Assembly: GCA_029065825.1 (NCBI GenBank)
Contig: JAIEHQ010000077.1
Location: 1 to 12,041 of the forward strand
Length of the DNA: 12,041 nt
Direction of reading: 5' to 3'
Source of the DNA: Alistipes sp.
GTDB lineage: Bacteria; Bacteroidota; Bacteroidia; Bacteroidales; Rikenellaceae
In this document: one piece after another, positions 7,311-12,041 of the stretch
How positions within the stretch are numbered: position 1 is the stretch's first letter
Layout: the number at the start of each line of letters is the position of its first letter
Notes under the pieces: model-generated
The model's input: the letters and a program-made list of their open reading frames with translations, nothing else
What the model was told of the DNA's origin: nothing
The model's database searches: none
Translations under genes and position numbers: made by a program

Positions 7311-8129
7311 TTATTCTTCGTTGCCGGCGGGATGATCTTCGGCCGGTTGCGTCGTCTGCCGCTCCTTGCGGAGCTTGTCGAGCGTCGGGCTGCGGCGCAG
7401 CTCGAAATGCTGGCCCAGATAGACCTTGCGCACCATCGGGTCGGCGGCCAGATCTTCGGCGGTGCCGGCCTTGAGGATCTTGCCCTCGAAAAGCAGGTAG
7501 GTGCGGTCGGTGATGGCCAGCGTCTCATCGACGTTGTGGTCGGTGATGATGACACCGATGTTTTTCTCCTTGAGTGTGGCCACGATGCTCTGGATGTCCT
7601 CGACGGCGATGGGATCGACACCCGCGAAAGGCTCGTCGAGCAGGATGAATGCGGGGTTGATGGCCACCGCGCGGGCGATCTCCGTGCGCCGGCGTTCGCC
7701 GCCCGAGAGCTGGATGCCGAAGCTCTTGCGCACTTTCTGCAGGCGGAACTCCTCGATCAGCGCCTCGCAGCGCGCGGTCTGCTCCTCGCGGCTCAGGCGG
7801 GTCATCTCGAGCACCGCCCGGATGTTCTGCTCGACGGTCAGCCGGCGGAACACCGAGGCCTCCTGCGCCAGATAGCCCACGCCCATCTGGGCGCGGCGAT
7901 AGACCGGCTCCTTCGTCAGCTCGACGGAGCCTCCGTTGTCGTCCTCGAGGAAAATCTCTCCCTCGTTGGGCTTTATCAGCCCCACGATCATGTAGAAAGT
8001 CGTGGTCTTGCCCGCTCCGTTGGGGCCGAGCAGACCGACGATCTCCCCCTGGTTCACTTCGATGGAGACGTGATTGACCACCGTGCGGGATTTGTATTTC
8101 TTGACGAGTTCGCTCGTGTAAAGACGCAT
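7311..8129 (-). CDS. lptB: LPS export ABC transporter ATP-binding protein
   Basis: This 272-residue ATPase powers the LptB2FG complex, which extracts lipopolysaccharide from the inner membrane and passes it to LptC/A/D. The nucleotide-binding set is complete: Walker A GPNGAGKTT (35-43), Q-loop Q89, LSGGERRR signature (141-148), Walker B with ILLDEP (162-167) and the switch histidine H198 in ITDHNVDETL. The body matches LptB rather than a general ABC ATPase, including TTTFYMIVGL after Walker A, the AQEASVFRRLTVEQNI helix and the EIARAVA stretch. E. coli LptB is 241 residues. The ~30 extra residues here form a charged tail (RKERQTTQPAEDH) that looks disordered. It is the first gene of the operon, directly behind the predicted promoter at 8149-8156. 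Confidence 0.94.
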   Translation of the reverse strand: MRLYTSELVKKYKSRTVVNHVSIEVNQGEIVGLLGPNGAGKTTTFYMIVGLIKPNEGEIFLEDDNGGSVELTKEPVYRRAQMGVGYLAQEASVFRRLTVEQNIRAVLEMTRLSREEQTARCEALIEEFRLQKVRKSFGIQLSGGERRRTEIARAVAINPAFILLDEPFAGVDPIAVEDIQSIVATLKEKNIGVIITDHNVDETLAITDRTYLLFEGKILKAGTAEDLAADPMVRKVYLGQHFELRRSPTLDKLRKERQTTQPAEDHPAGNEE

Positions 8130-8148
8130 TGTACTGAAAAAATTTTTA

Positions 8149-8156
8149 CAAAGTTA
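8149..8156 (-). promoter_or_regulatory. Predicted -7 box of the lptB operon promoter
   Basis: Read on the minus strand, 8156-8149 is TAACTTTG, a perfect match to the Bacteroidota -7 consensus TAnnTTTG. It lies 19 bases before the lptB ATG, so the 5' leader would be only about a dozen bases. No convincing TTTG -33 box is visible 19-21 bases upstream, so that part of the assignment is weak. Confidence 0.55.
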
Positions 8157-8178
8157 TGTTTTTTTTCGAATTGTTTTT

Positions 8179-8186
8179 TATCTTTA
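8179..8186 (+). promoter_or_regulatory. Predicted -7 box of the recQ promoter
   Basis: TATCTTTA differs from the Bacteroidota consensus TAnnTTTG only in its last base and lies 39 bases before the recQ ATG. The expected -33 region is a T8 run (8159-8166) rather than a clear TTTG. This box lies 22 bases from the lptB box on the opposite strand, so the two polymerases would compete for the same AT-rich segment. Confidence 0.4.
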
Positions 8187-8225
8187 CCAACGAAAATTGT
8201 GTTAAGAGTAAGACGTGGAGATGCT

Positions 8226-10421
8226 ATGAAGCGAAAAGAAGATTCGTTGTTGCGCGACAAATTGAAGGAGTATTTCGGATTCTCCTCCTTCAAGGGCAAT
8301 CAGGAGGCCGTGATCCGGAATGTGCTGGACGGGAAGGATACGTTCGTGCTGATGCCTACGGGCGGAGGCAAATCGCTTTGCTATCAGTTGCCTGCGCTGC
8401 TCATGGAGGGCGTGGCGATCGTCATCTCGCCGCTGATCGCCCTGATGAAGAATCAGGTCGATGCCATGCGCATGTTCTCCAACGATTCGGGCATCGCCCA
8501 CTTCCTCAACTCGTCGCTCAATAAGAGCGCCGTAGCCCAGGTGCGTCAGGACGTGCTGGAGGGGCGTACCAAGCTGCTCTATTTCGCTCCCGAGTCGCTG
8601 ACCAAAGAGGACAACGTCGCTTTCCTGCGCAAGGTCAAGATCTCGTTCTATGCCATCGACGAGGCCCACTGCATCTCGGAGTGGGGCCACGACTTCCGGC
8701 CCGAGTACCGGCGCATCCGACCGATCATCAACGAGATCGGTGCCGCGCCGCTGATCGCCCTCACGGCGACGGCCACCCCCAAGGTGCAGCTCGACATCCA
8801 GAAGAACCTCGGCATGAGCGACGCTTCGGTCTTCAAGTCGTCGTTCAACCGTTCGAATCTCTACTACGAGATCCGTCCCAAGCACGACGTGGACCGCGAG
8901 ATCATCCGCTACATCAAGCAGCATCCCGGCAAGAGCGGCATCATCTACTGCCTGAGCCGCAAGAAGGTCGAGGAGCTGGCCGAGCTGCTCGTGGCCAACG
9001 GCATCCGGGCGCTCGCTTACCATGCGGGCATGGATGCCCAGACGCGGGCGGTCAATCAGGACGACTTCCTGATGGAGCGGGCCGACGTGATCGTGGCGAC
9101 GATCGCTTTCGGCATGGGCATCGACAAGCCCGACGTGCGCTACGTCATCCACTACGATATTCCCAAATCGCTGGAGGGATACTACCAGGAGACGGGGCGT
9201 GCGGGCCGCGACGGCGGCGAGGGGCACTGCCTTACCTTTTATAGTTATAAGGACATTCAGAAACTCGAGAAGTTCATGCAGGGCAAGCCGGTGGCCGAGC
9301 AGGAGATCGGCAAACTGCTGCTGCTCGAAACCGTGTCGTATGCCGAAAGCTCGATATGCCGGCGCAAGACGCTGCTGCACTACTTCGGCGAGGAGTACGC
9401 CGAGGAGAACTGCGGCAACTGCGACAACTGCCGCAATCCGAAGCCCCGGATCGATGCGAAAAAGTCGCTCTGTACGGTGCTGGAGGCGCTGCGCGATCTG
9501 GGCGACAAGTTCAAGGCCGACTATTTGGCCAACGTGCTGACCGGCAAGATGACCGCGCTGATCAAGAGCTATGGCCACAACAAGAGCGAGTGGTTCGGAG
9601 CGGGTGCCGAGCACGACGTGCGCTACTGGGGTGCGGTGATCCGTCAGGCGCTCATCATGGGGCTGATCGACAAGAATATCGAAAACTACGGACTGCTCTC
9701 CATCAATGCCCGGGGCGAGGAGTTCATCGAGGATCCGCGGGCGGTCTATGTGACGCTCGACCACGACTACGACGAAGAGGAGAAGGAGGTCGAGGCGGTC
9801 GCCCCGGCCGGCCGGGGCAGCGGCGCTGCCGACGAGGAGCTTTTCGCGATGCTCAAGGAGCTGCGCAAGAAAGTGGCCCGGCAGCACGATCTGCCTCCGT
9901 TCGTGATTTTCCAGGATCCGTCGCTCGAAGACATGGCGATCCAGTATCCGATTACCCTCGAGGAGATGCAGAACATCTCGGGTGTGGGTGCGGGCAAGGC
10001 GCGCAAGTTCGGCGAGGAGTTCATCCGCCTGATCCGGGCCTATGTCGAGGAGAAAGAGATCGTGCGGCCGCAGGATATGGTGGTCAAGTCGGTCGGCGGC
10101 AAGTCGGGCAACAAGATCTTCATCATCCAGGCTATCGACCGCAAGATGGATTTCGAGGATATCGCCCGGGCGCGCGACCTGGAGTTCGGCGAGCTGCTCT
10201 CCGAGATCGAAGGCATCGTCAATTCGGGTACGAAGCTCGATATCTCCTATTATATCCGGCAGGTCATCGACGAGGATAAGGCCGACGACATTTACCTCTA
10301 TTTCAAGGAGGATGCTCAGAGCGATTCGCTCGACGAGGCGATCGAGGAGCTGGGCGGCGACTATACCGAGGAGGAGATCCGGCTGATCCGCGTCAAATTC
10401 ATGTGCGAGCAGGGTAACTGA
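8226..10421 (+). CDS. recQ: ATP-dependent DNA helicase RecQ, long form
   Basis: This 731-residue 3'-5' helicase acts in recombination and replication-fork repair. The helicase core shows Q26, Walker A TGGGKS (45-50), DEAH (145-148) with the aromatic-rich HCISEWGHDFRPEY loop, TATATP, and motif VI in YYQETGRAGRDG. The zinc site is C378, C396, C399 and C402, close to E. coli spacing. A winged-helix RQC domain follows, then an acidic linker (DYDEEEKEVE), an HRDC domain from about 536 to 606, and a further C-terminal region (~610-731) resembling the HTH_40 helix-turn-helix found in many Bacteroidota and Firmicutes RecQ proteins. E. coli RecQ (about 610 residues) ends at HRDC. I chose the ATG at 8226 because residues 2-30 then align with RecQ N-termini. 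The frame stays open upstream to 7332, but only as antisense of lptB. Confidence 0.97.
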   Translation: MKRKEDSLLRDKLKEYFGFSSFKGNQEAVIRNVLDGKDTFVLMPTGGGKSLCYQLPALLMEGVAIVISPLIALMKNQVDAMRMFSNDSGIAHFLNSSLNKSAVAQVRQDVLEGRTKLLYFAPESLTKEDNVAFLRKVKISFYAIDEAHCISEWGHDFRPEYRRIRPIINEIGAAPLIALTATATPKVQLDIQKNLGMSDASVFKSSFNRSNLYYEIRPKHDVDREIIRYIKQHPGKSGIIYCLSRKKVEELAELLVANGIRALAYHAGMDAQTRAVNQDDFLMERADVIVATIAFGMGIDKPDVRYVIHYDIPKSLEGYYQETGRAGRDGGEGHCLTFYSYKDIQKLEKFMQGKPVAEQEIGKLLLLETVSYAESSICRRKTLLHYFGEEYAEENCGNCDNCRNPKPRIDAKKSLCTVLEALRDLGDKFKADYLANVLTGKMTALIKSYGHNKSEWFGAGAEHDVRYWGAVIRQALIMGLIDKNIENYGLLSINARGEEFIEDPRAVYVTLDHDYDEEEKEVEAVAPAGRGSGAADEELFAMLKELRKKVARQHDLPPFVIFQDPSLEDMAIQYPITLEEMQNISGVGAGKARKFGEEFIRLIRAYVEEKEIVRPQDMVVKSVGGKSGNKIFIIQAIDRKMDFEDIARARDLEFGELLSEIEGIVNSGTKLDISYYIRQVIDEDKADDIYLYFKEDAQSDSLDEAIEELGGDYTEEEIRLIRVKFMCEQGN

Positions 10422-10445
10422 CGCGACGGACGAAACGACTTTCGG

Positions 10446-10670
10446 ATGGGGTGCGATAGCAGACATAAGGAGAGGAAACCGGGATTGCAATCCTGCCGCC
10501 GGGCATTGCTGCTCGTGCTGGCCGCCGCCGTCGCGGCGCTGGCGGGGTGGTGCCTCTGCTCTCCCTCCTCCCGCAAAGCGATCGTGCTGCTGGGGCTGGC
10601 GGGTTCGCTGGCGGCTCTGGCGCTCGACTACCGGCGGCAGTGCCGGGAGCAGCGTCGCCGGCGGCAGTGA
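10446..10670 (+). CDS. Small two-helix membrane protein, unknown function
   Basis: This 74-residue reading frame starts 24 bases after recQ, in the same direction. It has a basic N-terminus (RHKERK), two hydrophobic segments at about residues 21-39 (LLLVLAAAVAALAGW) and 45-61 (IVLLGLAGSLAALAL), and a very basic tail (CREQRRRRQ). By the positive-inside rule both ends would be cytoplasmic, with the short CSPSSRK loop outside. I do not recognise the family. The case for a real gene is the fit of the frame between recQ and the next gene and the clean membrane topology. The case against is that GC-rich DNA readily yields Ala/Leu-rich open frames. Confidence 0.5.
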   Translation: MGCDSRHKERKPGLQSCRRALLLVLAAAVAALAGWCLCSPSSRKAIVLLGLAGSLAALALDYRRQCREQRRRRQ

Positions 10671-10705
10671 CGATCGGAAAGGAACGAACCCAAACAGTAA
10701 CGCTT

Positions 10706-10939
10706 ATGAACAGGAAATCCGCTGCATTCAACAAGAAGACGGCCGCCGTCGCACTGGTCTTTCTGCTTGCGACGATCTTTTGGTTTACGATCAACGTCGT
10801 GTGGTGCTTTCATGACGGCCGCTATTCGAAACTCGTCGTGCCCGCTGTTTTCGTCATCGCGGGAATCGTCATGTTCCGCAACGAATACCACAAGAAAAAG
10901 AGAAAACACGTCGAAGAGGTAAAGAGATACATCCGTTGA
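10706..10939 (+). CDS. Small two-helix membrane protein, unknown function
   Basis: This 77-residue protein starts at ATG 10706, 35 bases after the preceding small gene. The frame is open further upstream, but that part overlaps the other small gene and looks like a shadow. It has a basic N-terminus (NRKSAAFNKK), a strong hydrophobic helix at about 12-35 (ALVFLLATIFWFTINVVW), a short outside loop (HDGRYSK), a second helix at about 41-57 (VVPAVFVIAGIVMF), and a long lysine-rich cytoplasmic tail (EYHKKKRKHVEEVKRYIR). Codon use is less extreme in GC than in the neighbour, and the aromatic-rich helix looks like true membrane protein. No known family is recognised. Confidence 0.65.
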   Translation: MNRKSAAFNKKTAAVALVFLLATIFWFTINVVWCFHDGRYSKLVVPAVFVIAGIVMFRNEYHKKKRKHVEEVKRYIR

Positions 10940-11039
10940 GGCCGCAAGCCGGCGCAGGCTGCGTGGGACCGGGCTGCGGAGCGCCGTGCTCGGAACGGAT
11001 CCTACGGTGCCCTCCGCCCGACGGAAAGAACGAGAACGA

Positions 11040-11825
11040 ATGAGTGAAGTAAGAGCAAAAAAGGCATTGGGCCAGCATTTTCTGGTCGATCTCAATATCG
11101 CGCGCAAGATCTGCGACTCGCTGGGCGGAGGAACCGCCGAGGCTCCCGCTCCGGTGCTGGAGGTGGGGTGCGGCATGGGGGTGCTCACGCAGTTTCTCCT
11201 GAGGCGGACGGATGTGACGGTGTACGGGGCCGAGATCGATTCGGAGAGCGTCGCCTACCTGCGCGTCCACTATCCCGAGTTCACCCCCCGGCTCATGGAG
11301 GGCGACTTCCTGAAGATGGACCTGCGCCGCTTGTTTCCCGACGGGCTGCGCGTGATCGGTAATTTTCCCTACAACATTTCGTCCCAGATCTTTTTCAAGG
11401 TGCTCGAGTGCCGCGACCTGATCCCCGAGTGTGTCGGCATGATCCAGAAGGAGGTGGCCGTCCGGCTGGCCGAGCCGCCCGGATCGAAGGAGTACGGCAT
11501 CCTGAGCGTGCTGCTTCAGGCGTGGTACGACATCGAGTATCTGTTCACGGTAAACGAAACGGTCTTCAACCCGCCTCCGAAGGTCAAGAGCGCTGTCGTG
11601 CGGCTGCGCCGCAACGGCGTGGCTGCGCTCGACTGCGACGAACGGCTGTTCGTGCAGGTGGTCAAGGCCTCGTTCGGGCAGCGCCGCAAGATGCTGCGCA
11701 ACTCGCTGCGCTCGGTCTTCGGCGACTTCGGCGGACGCGAACATCCCTTCTTCTCGCAGCGTGCCGAGCGGTTGTCGGTCGCCGATTTCGTGGAGCTGAC
11801 CCGCTGGGTGGCCGAGAACCGGTAG
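11040..11825 (+). CDS. rsmA: 16S rRNA (adenine(1518)-N6/adenine(1519)-N6)-dimethyltransferase
   Basis: This 261-residue enzyme dimethylates two adjacent adenines in the 3'-terminal hairpin of 16S rRNA during small-subunit maturation. Its loss gives kasugamycin resistance in other bacteria, hence the older name ksgA. The family N-terminus KALGQHFLVD is at 8-17. The SAM-binding motif EVGCGMG is at 41-47, the acidic AEID follows, GDFLKMDL comes next, and the catalytic NFPYNIS begins at N108; the Phe variant is common in Bacteroidota, where E. coli has NLPYNI. The C-terminal RNA-binding part includes FNPPPKVKSAVV, KASFGQRRKMLRNSL and FFSQRAERLS. I chose ATG 11040 because an upstream in-frame GTG at 10986 would add 18 residues without family resemblance. 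A purine-rich stretch precedes the ATG. Confidence 0.96.
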   Translation: MSEVRAKKALGQHFLVDLNIARKICDSLGGGTAEAPAPVLEVGCGMGVLTQFLLRRTDVTVYGAEIDSESVAYLRVHYPEFTPRLMEGDFLKMDLRRLFPDGLRVIGNFPYNISSQIFFKVLECRDLIPECVGMIQKEVAVRLAEPPGSKEYGILSVLLQAWYDIEYLFTVNETVFNPPPKVKSAVVRLRRNGVAALDCDERLFVQVVKASFGQRRKMLRNSLRSVFGDFGGREHPFFSQRAERLSVADFVELTRWVAENR

Positions 11826-11828
11826 GGT

Positions 11829-11864
11829 GCCCGGCCTGCGAGCCGGGCCGGCCTTTGCTGGCCG
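11829..11864 (+). terminator. Tandem GC hairpins after rsmA, possible terminator
   Basis: Three bases after the rsmA stop, GCCCGGC (11829-11835) pairs with GCCGGGC (11842-11848) across a 6-base loop. It is followed immediately by CGGCC (11849-11853) pairing with GGCCG (11860-11864), also with a 6-base loop. Neither has a T-tract, so this is not a textbook intrinsic terminator. Its position right after a gene and before a new promoter supports a 3'-end role. Confidence 0.4.
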
Positions 11865-11914
11865 AAAGCGCGGGGCGGGGTGCAGCCGAAAATCGGCGAA
11901 AGGGGGCGCTCCGA

Positions 11915-11946
11915 TTAGGAAATACGGTTTCCGTTAGCTATATTTG
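11915..11946 (+). promoter_or_regulatory. Bacteroidota-type promoter for the terminal lipoprotein gene
   Basis: TATATTTG (11939-11946) is a perfect TAnnTTTG -7 box. TTAG (11915-11918) sits 20 bases upstream, where the TTTG -33 box is expected. The local sequence turns AT-rich after GC-rich DNA. The leader to the ATG at 11976 would be about 20-25 bases. A small dyad ACGG-TTT-CCGT (11924-11934) lies in the spacer and could be chance. Confidence 0.65.
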
Positions 11947-11975
11947 CAGAACCTAACCAATTATAAATTATCGTT

Positions 11976-12041
11976 ATGAAAAGAATTTTGTGGGGGGGGA
12001 TTTGCGCTCTTCTGAGTCTGACCTCCTGTTACAGCACCCGT
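11976..12041 (+). CDS. N-terminus of a lipoprotein, truncated by window end
   Basis: Only 22 codons are present. They form a lipoprotein signal peptide: a basic start (MKR), a hydrophobic core (ILWGGICALLSL) and a lipobox LTSC with the lipidated cysteine at residue 18, followed by YSTR. In Bacteroidota such proteins are commonly outer-membrane lipoproteins. Nothing of the mature domain is visible, so no function can be given. The gene has its own promoter and is not obviously part of the rsmA transcript. Codons 6-8 (TGG GGG GGG) create a run of eight G at 11992-11999. Confidence 0.75.
   Translation, partial: MKRILWGGICALLSLTSCYSTR

Noticed and set aside
8221..8223. Alternative recQ start codon at ATG 8221
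   Set aside because: It reads ATG CTA TGA and stops after two codons. The in-frame start is 8226.
7332..8225. Upstream extension of the recQ frame giving a 1029-residue protein
   Set aside because: The extra ~298 residues are antisense to lptB and resemble nothing. RecQ homology begins at the ATG at 8226, and the promoter region lies between.
8202..10490. A 762-codon open frame on the minus strand covering all of recQ
   Set aside because: Its product is rich in His, Asp, Leu and Val in an antisense-like pattern and has no recognisable motif. The sense strand encodes a complete RecQ. Long antisense frames are expected in GC-rich genes with strong third-position bias.
10986..11039. GTG start adding 18 residues to RsmA
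   Set aside because: The added residues do not match RsmA family N-termini, and ATG 11040 gives the expected MSEVRAKKALGQHF start.
1..12041. Search by eye for CRISPR arrays, tRNA or rRNA genes, insertion sequences, attachment sites and invertible promoters
   Set aside because: No direct repeat arrays, transposase or integrase frames, terminal inverted repeats or cloverleaf-like sequences were seen. Intergenic space is too small for most of them.

Overview
This GC-rich, gene-dense window most likely comes from a Bacteroidota chromosome, and an Alistipes-like member of the Bacteroidales fits best. Three things support that: promoter -7 boxes of the TAnnTTTG type in both AT-rich intergenic stretches, start codons with poor Shine-Dalgarno sequences, and protein variants typical of the phylum (RsmA with NFPYNIS, a long RecQ with an extra C-terminal domain, a Bacteroidales-style LptB). 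The genus is inferred from composition and protein resemblance, not proven.

Layout. Positions 1-1922 (+) are the end of a surface-polysaccharide locus: the C-terminal half of a Wzx/MATE-like flippase followed after 6 bases by a GT4-type glycosyltransferase. This locus converges on a six-gene minus-strand operon at 8129-1969, read as lptB > aroA > aroC > prmC > recX > M23 endopeptidase. Its genes are 11 or 15 bases apart or overlap (4-base ATGA, 25 and 16 bases), so it is almost certainly one transcript with translational coupling. It combines LPS export, the last two steps to chorismate, release-factor methylation, RecA regulation and cell-wall hydrolysis.

A 96-base AT-rich divergent promoter region (8130-8225) separates lptB from recQ (+). 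RecQ is followed by two small two-helix membrane proteins of unknown function (10446-10670 and 10706-10939), then rsmA/ksgA (11040-11825). Tandem GC hairpins follow rsmA. A clear Bacteroidota-type promoter then drives a lipoprotein gene that is cut off by the window end after 22 codons.

The window is mostly housekeeping. I see no CRISPR array, phage, transposon, toxin-antitoxin or defence island, and I do not claim a new system. The points most worth checking are an 8-G homopolymer inside the signal peptide of the truncated lipoprotein, an EPSP synthase whose PEP/glyphosate loop departs from the E. coli type, the large Ig-like C-terminal part of the M23 protein, and the pair of small membrane proteins between recQ and rsmA. 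No stretch longer than 300 bases lacks a gene.
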